Assembly (NCBI GenBank): GCA_905250115.1
Contig: CAJNOI010000168.1
Location: forward strand, 126,575 to 190,574
Length of the DNA: 64,000 nucleotides
Direction: 5' to 3'
DNA from: Adineta steineri
Lineage: Eukaryota; Rotifera; Eurotatoria; Adinetida; Adinetidae
The notes below the pieces were generated by a model that was given only the letters and a program-made list of their open reading frames with translations, ran no database searches and was not told where the DNA came from. This document shows positions 51,044 to 62,886 of this stretch, piece by piece (position 1 is the stretch's first letter; each line of letters begins with the position of its first letter). The position numbers and the translations under genes are program-made.

Positions 51044-51758
51044 TAGAGACCTAATATTGGCGGAAAATATTTTTGATAAAATATAGGTGATTCGATTTAG
51101 TGTTTTGTGCTGATTCTGAATATCATATTTATTTCTCTTGAACGTGAACTTTTTGTATTGCAATTCTCAAAATACTACGCTATTTTATAACGATTTTACC
51201 AGTAATCTGAAAAAAAAATGCTTCCTCAACAACAATAAGACATTAAATTAAAAAGATACTTAAATCTTCTCTCCATCGTATGACGAGTAAAATGACATAA
51301 AATTGCGAAGTAAAAGATGAACCTATCGAGAGTTTACGCCTTTTGGGAGATTAAAGCGGATCTATAGAAAACACATGAATATTAGGGTAGGGCACTATCT
51401 TTAGGATACACGATTATCCTATTATGTTTCATATGATCATTATCAAAGTTATAGCATAAGGTGCAGCAGGAAAAACTGCATCTAATGAGCATATTTGTAA
51501 ACGTCCTTAGTAAGTAAAAATTTTCGAAAAACAGAAGTTATTTAAAAATGAGTAATTTCAAATCATATGAATTTGTTAGTATTTTGTTTTCATGTTTTTT
51601 CGATTTTTTTATTCCAAAGAAGAGCTAATAAGTTTTTGATATGCTTAGTCCTGTGGAACTCAATGAGCTCTATCGGACTATAAATAAATCGCGAAAAAAA
51701 AAATCTTCGTCGAGTTTTGCATTTGGTGCACTTTATATTTTGTTTTTTCTCATAAAAG

Positions 51759-51915
51759 AAAATGGTAAAAAACGTGTGTTTTTTTATCGTCAGAACAGAA
51801 AGAAAAGACGAACAATATTTTTGTCTCTTCTTATATAAAAAATGGCAAAAAAACGTATTTTTGATCGCGATAAGATAAAGAACAGAAGAATAATGTTTTT
51901 TTCTTTTTTTATATT
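51759..51915. repeat. Degenerate 80-bp tandem duplication
   Basis: AAAATGGTAAAAAACG near 51760 and AAAATGGCAAAAAAACG near 51840 begin two similar A/T-rich units. The 65-codon ORF across them is not credible. Confidence 0.5.
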
Positions 51916-51987
51916 ACTTATTGTTTCACATTAGTAAGGAGCACACGACTTTTGACTTGAATATATTTATGCAATACAACTGAAAAA

Positions 51988-53538
51988 ATGAGTAAAAGTA
52001 AGTTATAAGAAGCAACGAATAAGTGAGAACTATTTTCATGTGTCTAATTCGTAGGCGAAAATGTGTACCCGATAGATGAAATATATCCAAAAAAATATAC
52101 TACAATACTATCTATAGCCGGTTCTGATCCAAGCGGAGGTGCTGGCATCCAAGCCGATTTAAAAACGTTCTCCGCTCTTGGGTGTTACGGAATGGCAGTC
52201 ATCAGTGCTCTTACAGCGCAAAATACCCAAGGTGTACAAGATATTCATTCGCTGCCATCAGAATTTGTGGCAGCTCAACTGAAATCGATTTTAGATGACA
52301 TTGCCGTTGATGCTGTTAAGATTGGCATGTTAGAGAGAGGTGAAATCATTGATCAAATAGCTGCTCATCTAACACGATTTAAGGGCATTATTGTTGTCGA
52401 TCCTGTTATGTTCGCTAAAAGTGGTGATCAACTCATTAAAGATGATGCAATTGAAGATTTAAAACAGAAGATTCTACCATTTGCAACCGTTTTGACACCG
52501 AATATTCACGAGGCATCTCATCTTGCTGGTGTAGAAAAAATCGAAACGAGTGAAGAAATGGAAGTAGCTGCTTTTAAACTCGTAGAATTGGGACCATCTG
52601 CTGTAATTATCAAAGGTTCACGGCCTCGGTTAGCTGGCAGAGACTGTCTTGCCATAAGAGGAGCCTCTAAAGCGCTATGGTTTGAATCAGAGCCTATTGT
52701 GACAAACAATTTACATGGAACAGGCTGTACATTTTCTGCAGCGATCACCTGTTTTCTAGCAAGAAACAAGGATATTGTCACTGCTATTAAAAATGCCAAG
52801 GATTATATTTCTCTAGCTATAAGTGAAGGATCCAAGTATCAACTAGGACATGGTCGGGGACCTGTACATCACTTTTACTCATGCTGGTCACCTTCCATCA
52901 GTTTTACGCAAGAAGCCTGGTGGAAGGTCAATCATCTCTATCGAAATATACTCGATCATCCGTTTATCAAAGAAATGGGAGAAGGAACATTGCCGGAGCA
53001 GAAGTTTGAGTATTTTATTCAACAAGACTATTTATTCATGCTTGACCGAGCAAAAGTATTTTATATTCTGGCGTCTCGTACTTTAAATGACGAAGAATGT
53101 CGTAATTATTTGGATGAATTTGGCAAGACAAGTTCCAAGAACGCTGATGAGTTATTTCGGAAATATAATTTCCCAAATTTTACTGATGATCAACTGAAGA
53201 AAGGGCCGGCTTGTACTGGTTACACAGATTTTATGATATCAAAGGCTAAATGTGACGTGGCAGAATGTCTGGTGGCTTTGTTACCATGTACAGTGTTATT
53301 TCAAAAAATCGGAGAACATCTAAAACAAACGGGCGTCGAATCGAATAATCCAAAATATCAGAAATGGATCGATAATTACAGTAGTTTAGAGAGACGCCGA
53401 GAAAAGGTAGAAAAGTTTATTTGTGTTATAGAAAAGTTAATTATCGGTAAAGATCGTTTTCTCCTTACAAAATCGTTTGAACAAGCAACTCAGTTTGAAT
53501 ATGAATTCTGGGATGATGCGTATCATTTGAGAAAATAG
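51988..53538 (+). CDS. Bifunctional HMP-P kinase (ThiD) / TenA thiaminase II fusion
   Basis: Exon 1 51988-51997 (ATG AGT AAA A), a 57-bp GT-AG intron, exon 2 52055-53538; 497 aa. The N-terminal ThiD domain phosphorylates HMP/HMP-P for thiamine synthesis: GSDPSGGAGIQADLKTF near residue 20, VKIGML, VVDPVM, and the anion-hole motif LHGTGCTFSAA. The C-terminal TenA domain (from about residue 275) hydrolyses thiamine or amino-HMP: FTQEAWWKVNHLY, HPFIKEMGEGTLP, FIQQDYLF, LPCTVLF with the expected cysteine, and closing FEQATQFEYEFWDDAYHL. The order resembles yeast THI20 and some bacterial fusions. Animals generally lack this pathway, so horizontal acquisition is likely. The open frame could start at GTG 52063, but the tiny 5' exon provides an ATG in phase. 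By eye the gene is less AT-rich than its surroundings. Confidence 0.93.
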
Positions 53539-53610
53539 CTGTTTCTCTTTTCCAACTATGTATATTTTAATAAATGTTGGAGATTATATCCTTGACATTA
53601 TTTTTTTCAT

Positions 53611-53707
53611 CTTCATCTTGAGGGTGGGTGTTGATGTGGGTGGGCATAGGTGTGGGTGTGGATGAGGGTCTGGATGTGAGAAGGAAATAATACCCACATT
53701 CACCCTT
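53611..53707. repeat. Telomere-like fold-back element
   Basis: CTTCATCTTGAGGGTGGGTG (53611-53630) continues with GTGGGTGGGCATAGGTGTGG and on to GGATGTGAG. The C side is ACCCACATTCACCC (53692-53705). Shares the CATCTTGAGGGTG border. Confidence 0.8.
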
Positions 53708-54001
53708 GTTTGAACGTAACACAAGAATCTCGACGAAGGTTTCCTCCGAAAAAAAATCGGATATGATGTTGGTATCTGTAATCATCACACATCCACGCAA
53801 TGTATTTCAATAACTGTAGGTATACAATATCGATCCAATCACACAAACACTTCATTTTCTCTTATCTCTTTGTGTCTTTCATACTTATATCAGTATAGGA
53901 AAATTCAAATTTAATTAATTTTAGGAGAAAATAAAACCTTCTAGTTTTCTTGCGAAATGATACGAAAACTCATGAATTTTATTTTTTCTAAAACATATAC
54001 G

Positions 54002-54029
54002 TTGTTGTTGTTGTTGTTGTTGTTGTTGT
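54002..54029. repeat. (GTT)n microsatellite
   Basis: About nine perfect GTT units. Confidence 0.9.
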
Positions 54030-54444
54030 AAATTCGGTCCTTCACGCACGTCAGCAGTTTATCAATAGAAATAATGTACGTCGACGATAAAGAAAACAAA
54101 AAAGCAATTTCCATTGCCATCAAACCATGCAATTGTAATTATTAACCATGAGTTTCATTATACACATACATATGTATAAGGTTAGATATGAAATAAGAGA
54201 TACATATAGTATTATTATCGACATCGTAAACCAAAACTGTAATGTCAGTTCTCTTTTCTTCGCTGGTCTATATATAAGATGCGCTCGAAAAGAATACTAT
54301 TATATAGACATTTATTTTTTATATGTATGTACATCTATAGACCTTATCTTAGCGAAGAATACTCCCTGTTGTTATTTTTCTTCTTCATAAGTAAATGAAT
54401 AAAAACTAAATAGATATTTTTTATTTTAGACCAAAGAAAAAAAG

Positions 54445-55668
54445 ATGTTTGTTGTATTCGTTATTTTTTTAACTATACTCATTCCTTCAATACAATCATC
54501 TAAACCAGCATTAAAATTAACATTTACTCCCGATGAAAAATATTATACAGAGGGTCATGTGGTTGAAATTCTTTGTGAATTAATTAATCCTAATGATCAT
54601 ACAGAATCACCACAATTATGGCATGTTGATATAAAAAGTGGTCAACGTACGGCAATAGGTCGGGTATTATTAAATACACCACCAGATGATTCATTAGATA
54701 TATTTAAACATAATAAAAATAAACGTTTGGAATATGTTAAAAAAAATCATTTACGTATAAGACAAATTTTATTTGAAGATACATCTCGATATGAATGTAC
54801 TTGTCCGGATTGTGAAGAACAATTAGAAAAAAAAACAAAAGAACTTCACGTAATGAAATTAACAGATCCAAAATGGCATATTGAACCTGGCTGGCCAATA
54901 CAAGAAAATGCTAAAACAACATTAAAATGTACAGCTGATGATTTTTATCCATATGTTAGTCATCAGATTCTTCGCAATCATCATAAAATTGATGGTGACG
55001 GTAAAGCTACGATACCGAATAATAATACAATTCCACAAAAGTTTTCTTGGGAAGCAACTGTTACACCAACACATGAATGGCATAATACAACATTAGAATG
55101 TACAATTATTGAAGGTTTGTTTTTGAAAACGAAAATAATACAAAAGAGAAGAAAATAGCTTTTTTTAAATTATTCAATAGGTAATCATAAAAAACATGCA
55201 GTAAAAATTCTTGAGGTTATATTTACTCCACGTTTTATTAAATGTGAAGAAAAACAATATGTTAATTCCACGAGAGACAAATCAACAATTGTATGTTATT
55301 ATGCAGGAAATCCTCAACCAAAGTTATTATGGCTTCGACAAACAGATGAAAAACCTATAACATCAGATGCAGGTGTTACTATTGAAGTAACAGATGAACA
55401 TCATGGCAAATATAAAAGTGCTGTTACATTTGGTCGTCAGATATTAACAACAAGAGAAGATAATTACTATGAACAATTATTAGCAGATGGTGTTATTGTA
55501 AGATTAACAAACAATAATAATGAAGTTAAAGAGTCTCGAAAAATAAATATTGTGAGTGATCCAAATCATGCACGAACAAATCCACTTGATAGTTTATCGA
55601 GAGCAACAATACAAAACTTTTCAACATCTATTATCTTATTTTCATTTTTAATTATTCGATATATATGA
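54445..55668 (+). CDS. Secreted Ig-domain protein with possible GPI anchor (2 exons)
   Basis: Exons 54445-55114 and 55181-55668; 385 aa. A signal peptide (MFVVFVIFLTILIPSIQSS) is followed by three Ig-like segments: cysteines in VEILCELIN and SRYECTCPDC; in TTLKCTADDFYPY and NTTLECTIIEG; and in STIVCYYAGNPQPKLLWLRQ, a typical Ig strand C. The C-terminus is hydrophobic (FSTSIILFSFLIIRYI) with no cytosolic tail, which fits a GPI-anchor signal. Probably a cell-surface recognition or adhesion protein; ligand unknown. The 3' splice site TTATTTTAG at 54421-54429 lies 15 bases before the ATG. The broken gene at 50054-50414 looks like a relative. Confidence 0.85.
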
Positions 55669-56946
55669 TCTAAGATCACTAAGCTACTAACGCCCGTTCG
55701 TTTCGCTTTATTTGCAATTATTATATGAATGGTGCTGAAGAAGTTTTTACTCAACCCGAAAGTTGAGTTTTTATTTAATAAAATACATAATTGCAAAATT
55801 CTTTTGCACCATAAAAAACAAACCATAAAAAATGATTTTTAATTAAATCTGTTACCTCAGTTAGAAGAAAAACAGAAACTATCTAGAGAATGGATATGTA
55901 AATATAATTATAGATCACTTGCATGCACATTTTATGGTAATTGAATTCGACTTGCATTCACGGATGGTCTCAAGTAACATTTTTTTGTGATATATGTCTC
56001 TACTATCCATTCTCATAAGTGATATTTCTTATTTATATTTGAATGTATATCATGTGCTTTAATTTGTTTTTCACCTAATCACCATTCAGGGACAGCCTAC
56101 CACGATGTCAAATTAAAGAACAATATAACTTTTATCCAAATAAAGGAAAATAATTTTGTAGCCCTTTTTTCGATGCTTTGAGACAATTACAATTATTCTC
56201 AGCATTTCTCAACTGATCAACCGTTTTTGCTGTGCATCAAAGTCTTGATTAAGAATGTTATGTTCAACCACATATGTCTTTTCTTTATGTTTGATACCAA
56301 ATGAAAAATTTTTATTTTCGGAAGCTATCAGCCAGGTATCTGATTTTAAGCGATTTAACCTTAGTTTAACAAGTTTCTCTGATAAAATAGTCATTATTCT
56401 GTCGAAAAGAGCATGATCGAAAACCTTTATATATCGTCTTTGAAACCTATTAAATTAAATTTATAATGTGCAAAATTTCTTTGGGAGTCGAAATTGAAAA
56501 AATAAGTCGCGTAGAAAACTGTATTCTATTCAATATGTGAATTTCAAATCTCTGATGAACACAATTAATTACTTTTGGGAATATATTACTGTGCTAGTGC
56601 ATGAACAGGTTAATTTGTTATCTTGATGACGATATCAAATAATCAGCAAACAAATGGTGAGTATATGTAGGTGAGAGTATTTCGTTCATCATCTTTATCT
56701 TAAATCATAAAGGATTAGTAAATGTGAATATTACTAGTTTTAAATATAGTTAAATAATGCATCATTTTAATAAAAAATGTTCAATGGAATGAAGAGAAAA
56801 CTTTTAATAATATGTACGGCACCTTAGTTAAACAAACACAACGTTTATTGTTAAATCACAAAACAACAACAACAATAAGAGCCTTGAATATAATAAGATT
56901 AGGAATACCGATGATACAACATCAACTGCAGATGACGATAGACAAG
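55669..56946. other. Intergenic region
   Basis: About 1.3 kb between convergent ends of the Ig gene and a receptor gene. A 61-codon minus ORF at 56209-56394 has fairly normal composition but no recognisable match. Nothing else seen. Confidence 0.45.
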
Positions 56947-57915
56947 TTATTTGCACAAAAGTACCTTTTTCACTTCATTTCGAAATGTTTTTGATACAAT
57001 TAAATTGGTATAACATTCAATACAAAATGGAATGTGATTACTAAAAGTACTAACCGAAGCAATAAAGACCTCAATTAGATTTTGAACAGAACTTTTTATA
57101 GTGTATTGAGTAGCTTGTTGATACATAAGAAAAACTGATACGGCCCAGTTAAAAATTATATAAATAATAATATCAATAAGAAGCATTCGAACAAGTTGAC
57201 GATCTCTTGCTCGAAGAAGAGGATGTGGATCAGTTGCAGTTGTAATTCGATTCATTGATAAAACAGGAGCAACTCTTACACGACGTAAAGTTCGAATATT
57301 CTTTACAGACCACAGTCCACATGTGATTAATAATAAAGGAACAAGAATTGCTTTGATTAGAATTGCATAATAAGCTATGAATACTAAATATGCACCTGAT
57401 TGAAAATAACAAAGAAAATAATTTGGTGCATATTCTATAATACTCCCGAAAATTAACGTATGCGTTTGAAATAACATCCAAAATAAAGTTCCACTAATAA
57501 TACATATATACGCAAAATGATGCGTACTGCGTTGACGTGTTCGAGCATTAGATGATGTAATTAATACTCGATCAATTGACGCTAAAATCATATAAAATGG
57601 ACATAATATATCGAACAAGAATTGTACGTAAAGATTGAAACGGCAGAAGATTAAACTATACAAAGTTGGATGAATATTATAACCAGCATCTAATACTAAT
57701 ATTAAAAATGGTAAATACATTGTTATTATATTAGAAATATTCAACGCTATTAAATAAGTTGAACATGCGCTTTTACGAAGAATATTTCGAGAGAAAACTA
57801 TCAAACTCATTGTACAACTTAAAGTACCAATAATAATCAAAATGAGACCACCAAATTGATATAAATATTTCTGGGATAATATTATTAAAGTGATCGAATC
57901 ATATTCTGAAGACAT
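56947..57915 (-). CDS. Rhodopsin-like seven-helix receptor, single exon
   Basis: 322 aa from the ATG at 57915 (MSSEYDS). The frame opens further to 57951, but a good 3' splice site (TTGTTTTTCAG, ending at 57931) lies between, so the shorter start is preferred. Seven hydrophobic segments are visible: TM1 around GGLILIIIGTLSCTMSLIVF, TM2 ALNISNIITMYLPFLIL, TM3 ending ILASIDRVLITSS, and TM7 IEVFIASVSTFSNHIPFCIE. The DRY motif at the end of TM3 is replaced by SIDR, and the TM7 NPxxY is not recognisable. It resembles the divergent peptide-receptor-like GPCRs that are numerous in bdelloids. Ligand unknown. Helix pattern is shared with the receptor at 59885. Confidence 0.85.
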   Translation of the reverse strand: MSSEYDSITLIILSQKYLYQFGGLILIIIGTLSCTMSLIVFSRNILRKSACSTYLIALNISNIITMYLPFLILVLDAGYNIHPTLYSLIFCRFNLYVQFLFDILCPFYMILASIDRVLITSSNARTRQRSTHHFAYICIISGTLFWMLFQTHTLIFGSIIEYAPNYFLCYFQSGAYLVFIAYYAILIKAILVPLLLITCGLWSVKNIRTLRRVRVAPVLSMNRITTATDPHPLLRARDRQLVRMLLIDIIIYIIFNWAVSVFLMYQQATQYTIKSSVQNLIEVFIASVSTFSNHIPFCIECYTNLIVSKTFRNEVKKVLLCK

Positions 57916-59884
57916 CGTTTTTTTATTTCTCTGAAAAACAATTTCTTTCAATGTCTTATAAATTTTAACAAATTTCTCATCTATCTATTAGAAAATATCA
58001 GCAAAGATGTGCTGGATTAAGTCTATATTTATATAAAAATATCTTATTATAATTGCTTTTCCTCTTCAATAAAAGCATCATTAAATATAAAGTCAAAAAT
58101 TGATTATAATCAAGAAAATAAGTGGGAAATGCTAAATGGTTCTTATGCATTAATGATAATTTAATCTTAATGACTTTTACTGTTCGGTTGAAAACAGTAT
58201 TTTGTTAAGAAATTCGTTTTCGAATTATGACAACTTGGAAAAACTTTGATTAATAAATCAAACAGAGATTGACAATGTTTGGTATATTCTACAAGGGATC
58301 AATAGAAAGAATTCTGATTTATAATCATGAAAACATATGATCATTTTTCTTCAATCAAAGTTTAAATTCATCTCTTAACGTATGCATATTTCATCAGTAC
58401 AGCATGTGATAAATGTTTTTTTCAGATATGTACTTAAAAGAAACCATTTTTGTGTTAATTATAGCATAATTTTAAATAGTTATTTAATCCTCTTTTCAAT
58501 TTAATATAAATTCATGTTGTCGCTGTTTTTCACCGGTGAAATACAAATTAATCTTGAAGATTGAATAAAGCCTGTAGAAACAAATAGAAGTTGATGGCAT
58601 CATTCAATTTATATATTTGAACATTTTTTTGATGTAAAACTTTTATTACGTCATTTTCGACCACAAGAATGACTGACATAGATAAGACTTCCAGGGCATT
58701 ACCAAGGAAAGTGCGAGAAAAATAATTCTATAAAAATTTAAAAATACTGAAATAATTGTAAATTATTTCAGATTAATAGACAATTAGAAGATCAAAAGAA
58801 ATAGATAAAGTTCGTACTACCGACATACTTTTGGTTTATTATTCTATGAAGCATAGTCGTGCGTATTAATCTCAACAAAAGCACCATATTTTCGCATTAA
58901 ATGTTTGAGCATTGTGTTGATAATGACGAACATCCAACAGAAAACAAAATAGTTAAGGGTCGACCAACTAGAAATTTTCTTATTTCCTCTTAATAAATCA
59001 CTTCAGATTTTTCTGTATACATTATAATTTACGATAATATATACATTGAATCAAGACATTTACCAATGAAACATTTATATGATGAGAGGAATGGTCGAAT
59101 GACAACTAACTTAGTATCAGTTGAATTAGAAATCTATCTCAATTCGCCTGTATTGCATATTAATATATATATATATATACATATAATACAATCAAAACTT
59201 ATTCAAAGATCAACAGGTGGTAACATTGGATGTAACAACAGGAAAATGTTTTTCGAAACTGAATTCCCGCAAACAATAATCGTCAAAAATGTGTTGATGT
59301 CAAACTGGAATTCAATTTTCGAGGGTGTCACCTTTTATTTTTATTTTTTTTTAATGATCCAGTAGTGTTCAAAATATAATCAAAGACAATGCGGCCCTTT
59401 TTTTATTATTTTCGCTTGGAAAAATCTCCGATTTTGACTAATGACTATCATTTATTCTCGTCATCGTTCAAAGAATATGACACCAATCAACAGAAAACAT
59501 AGTTTATAAAAGTTCGATCAGTTTCGGTCAGACATCGTCTTTCTTTCAAGTGAATAACCAATCTTTTAATATTCTTGTATAAGAGATAAAATACATAATA
59601 TCATACATTTTTTCGTGTTTATTATAACATCTGCAAAAATAGAACTAATAACGATGTTTAAATTTAGCAATATTCATTAAACACTTCTTTTTTGCTTTTG
59701 TTCTATCGGTGTTGCTTTTATGTATGACATTGCAATACTTTGTAGGTTAACAAAACGAGAACTGCAGTTCAGTTTATTGAAATTGAAGGTATAGAGAAAT
59801 AGAACTCAAATTACATAGTAGAAGATCAGATAATACGCTTTGATATATTTCTATTTTTCAGTCAACTAAAAATTAAAAGACAAG
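57916..59884. other. Intergenic region between divergent receptor genes
   Basis: About 2 kb; no gene recognised. The 99-codon ORF at 59066-59365 includes an Ile/Tyr-rich TATA-repeat translation and is not supported. Confidence 0.5.
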
Positions 59885-60974
59885 ATGGCAAGTACGTTCT
59901 ATGTTGTATTGGATCAAATACGAAAATTAATGGATCTTTATGCATTGCCTGTTATTTATGTATTTGGTAATTTGGCGAATGTAATTAATGTGTACGTTTT
60001 CTCACGTCATAATATGCGATTAAATGCATGTTCGCGCTATTTTGTTTGCTTATCACTTGCTCATCTTCTCTTACTCAATATTTCCTGTCTAACACGTCTT
60101 ATAGTAGTGTGGACGGGCCATGATTATGCAATAGATAGTTCTATCTATTGCAGAATGCGTTCCTATTTGTTCAATCTAAGCATTCTTCTCTCACGTCAAT
60201 TCATCACTTTGATTTCAATTGATCGATGGTTAGTAACATCATCTAGTGCATGGCTTCGCAGGCAAAGTTCACCAAAAATTACTCAATGGTTGATTATAGG
60301 CAGTGTTATATTTTGGTCACTCTATGCTATGCATGCTCTAATTGGATATGGATCCAATCCGAGTGGTTGTTATCCATCTCCTGGCACTATTTATAGCCTA
60401 TTCGCTTCTATTGATGCAATTATGACAGCGGTCTTATCATTAGTAAGTCGTTGTTCTTTTGCTACAAAACTTTTTTTACATTTGATTTCTAGGTAATCAT
60501 GATTATCTTCAGCATTCTCACTCTACATAATCTTCGCTTAAATAGTATCCGTCGAATACAACCAAGTATAATGCAACACACTCTTGTTACAGTACCCGAA
60601 CGACAACGAAGATCAAAGCGCAATACTCAATTCCTTCGATTGTCTCTTCTTCAAGTACTGGTCTTCATCATACTCAACTCTGGATGGACAGTTTTTGCTA
60701 TTTTTAGCGCTGTTTCCAAACCAGCAACTTTGGGTTTGTTCAATACAATACTTCTGGTATCATTTTTACAAGGGTTCGGTATTACATTACTCTACATCTA
60801 TGGCACTGTATGTATTGTTATTGAGGAAAGAAAGAATTGACTTTTTATATGATTATTTTATAGACTACATTGATCGTATACACATTGGCTTCGAAAATCT
60901 TTCGCAGCGAGTGCTGGATGATGTGTAAAAGATGGTGGAACAAAGCAAAACAATGTTTTTATAACATGTTTTAA
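59885..60974 (+). CDS. Rhodopsin-like seven-helix receptor (3 exons)
   Basis: Exons 59885-60442, 60493-60807 and 60864-60974, all phase 0; 327 aa. TM1 GNLANVINVYVFSRHNMR, TM2 YFVCLSLAHLLLLNIS, TM3 FITLISIDRWLVTSS (SIDRW in place of DRY), then an extracellular cysteine in SGCYPSPG, TM5 around IDAIMTAVLSL, TM6 LQVLVFIILNSGWTVFAIF and TM7 SFLQGFGITLLYIYGT. The third exon supplies the C-tail TLIVYTLASKIFRSECWMM with a Trp/Lys-rich end; reading through the second donor would stop after VCIVIEERKN. The SIDR, TSS and basic loop pattern matches the minus-strand receptor 2 kb away, suggesting a local family. CTATTTTTCAG at 59851-59861 is a 3' splice-like site before the ATG. Ligand unknown. Confidence 0.88.
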
Positions 60975-61337
60975 AACAATATCTTCAATATCATTCTACG
61001 TTTTTGTCGCTTATTCTTGCTTATAATATCTTTATTTACCTTGTACCTTTCCTAGCTTTTACTAATCATAATAAATAAACGAAATTGTAATGTGAATAGG
61101 TGTGGATATCCCATTTTGCTCAAACTTTTGGTCAACGATACCTCCATCGAAATCTATACTCACACTAATGAACTACACAATCGGTTTTTTCGACTTCGAC
61201 CTCGAAAAACTTCGAACTTTTTTTGTGGTGAATTGAGAACATCTAAACAGAAACGACTCGATTCTGAAGATAATTTCGAAAGCTGTAATAAAGAATTGTT
61301 TTTACAATTAATACATATACTTCTTTTTATGCTATTT

Positions 61338-61412
61338 AGGGTGGATGTGGGTGTGAGTGAACGATATCTAATTATAATATGCACATGCACGCCTACACCC
61401 ATCGTCACCCTC
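61338..61412. repeat. Telomere-like fold-back element
   Basis: AGGGTGGATGTGGGTGTGAG (61338-61357) faces CGCCTACACCC and GTCACCCTCT (about 61390-61413), with a spacer of about 32 bases. Confidence 0.75.
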
Positions 61413-61570
61413 TACATTTTGATTTTCATTGAAAATATATATGATATTTAGAATCAGCATGACAAAATACATTGGAAAATCCAATTTTTCTTCAAAAAAT
61501 ATTTTCGATGAAAAATTTATCTGTATTCGTTCCTCATCAGACTTTTGTCGTCTAAAATTTTTGTCGTACT

Positions 61571-61622
61571 CATCTTGAGGGTGAATGTGGATGTCTCGTG
61601 TTGATCTACAACTATACCCTTT
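61571..61622. repeat. Telomere-like fold-back element next to 51-bp array 1
   Basis: CATCTTGAGGGTGAATGTGG (61571-61590) and a weak C arm (ACAACTATACCCTT). It abuts the first minisatellite unit at 61623. Confidence 0.7.
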
Positions 61623-61775
61623 GGGAAAAAGAAATCGGGACTGTTTTTCCATTAGATTGATAAAATCAATTCCGAGAAAGACACGTCATGTATGTCTCTT
61701 GATTAAATTGATGAGAGGAACTCAAAAAAAGACAAGTTAGGATTGTTTTCCATTAAATTGATGAAATGAATTGAG
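61623..61775. repeat. 51-bp minisatellite array 1 (about 3 units)
   Basis: Units begin near 61623, 61674 and 61725; the first starts GGGAAAAAGAAATCGGGACT. The second is more diverged. Confidence 0.75.
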
Positions 61776-62507
61776 AAAAAAAGGACTCCTTACATTGAAA
61801 AGACAAAAGAGAGAGAGCAAAGCAGAAAAAGAAATGTTTAATTATCGGAAAAAATCATATATCTCGTCGTTGCACATGATGTACTCAAACTTTGAAAGAA
61901 TACTTTTCGTCAACAAAATATTAGAAGAAAGAAAAGACGTTATTAACTGTTTAATAGTTTTTCTAATGTAATCATGGATATGTTGTTTTCTACTCACAAA
62001 AGAAGTTAACTTTTTCTTGCCATAATTATTTATTTAGATGTACTTTTTCTGTGAAATAACATAGTTTGTATTATTATGGTTACAACAAACCTAGATGTAT
62101 TCACAGATTCTCCATTTTCATCTTTTCTTTTTTTAAGAGAAATCAAAAAGATTTTCCAACTGATTCTTTCTTCTTTTGCATACAGAATACATAATACATG
62201 ATAGAAACATATGAATGAAAGAAAAACAAGGCAAAACAATTTTTGAGTGAATATTTTTCATTGAGAAAAAAATACGTTGGAATGCTTCGTTATGATAAAC
62301 AACTATTTAACTTTGTTTAGAATAGTAAAAGTACTTTTTACTGTAATTTATCTACTGTTATTTTTCGAGTGGCCATATACATTCCTCGAGCAGCTGCTAC
62401 TTTCTTGAAAATAAACTATTGGCATTCAAGTTTCGATTTTCTCCATGAAATCCAGTTGAATTTCTACCTTTTACAAAATCAAACATTTTTATAAATTCTT
62501 GAAACTA

Positions 62508-62564
62508 GAGGGTGTGGGTGAGTATTAGCTAAGTATAATATCCATACCCATACCCACACTCTCT
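62508..62564. repeat. Telomere-like fold-back element next to 51-bp array 2
   Basis: GAGGGTGTGGGTGAG (62508-62522) faces ATACCCATACCCACACTCTC (to 62564), with a spacer of about 20 bases. It abuts array 2 in the same arrangement as the copy at 61571. Confidence 0.8.
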
Positions 62565-62768
62565 GGGAAAAAGAAGTCGGAACTGATTTTCCATTAGACG
62601 AATGAACTAAATTCGGGGAAAAAGGTGTCGGGACTGTTTTTGCATTAGACTAATGAAATGAATTCGGGGAAAAAGAAGTCGGAACTGATTTTCCATTAGA
62701 TTAATGAAATAAATTCTAGGTAAAAGAAGTCTGAATTGTTTTTACATTAAATTGATGAAACAAATTGA
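62565..62768. repeat. 51-bp minisatellite array 2 (4 units)
   Basis: Units start at 62565, 62616, 62667 and 62718 with exact 51-bp spacing; each begins with a GGGAAAAAGAAGTCGGAACT-like sequence. Same family as array 1. Confidence 0.9.
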
Positions 62769-62886
62769 GAGAAGAAACGATGCACAACCCACTCAAATGA
62801 AAGAAAAAAATAGAATTTATTGCTCAATAAATACTGTCTTCTATTATGAATTGAATTCATTTCATCAACTTACAGTCGGACTGGTA

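Larger units (their letters stand above)
50415..51987. other. Intergenic region with two related fold-back elements
   Basis: No supported gene. Contains telomere-like elements at 50594-50690 and 50938-51043 and a degenerate 80-bp duplication (51759-51915). Confidence 0.5.
53539..54444. other. Intergenic region
   Basis: Contains a telomere-like fold-back (53611-53707) and a (GTT)n tract (54002-54029). No gene recognised. Confidence 0.5.
60975..62886. other. Intergenic region dense in fold-back and minisatellite repeats
   Basis: No gene. Three telomere-like elements (61338-61412, 61571-61622, 62508-62564) and two 51-bp arrays. Short ORFs here translate repeats. Confidence 0.55.

Noticed and set aside
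57913..57951. N-terminal extension of the minus-strand receptor
   Set aside because: A good 3' splice site lies between this Met and the internal Met at 57915.
62752..62886. N-terminal extension of the right-edge PAN protein
   Set aside because: It begins in the 51-bp minisatellite and is separated from the signal-peptide Met by TTACAG.
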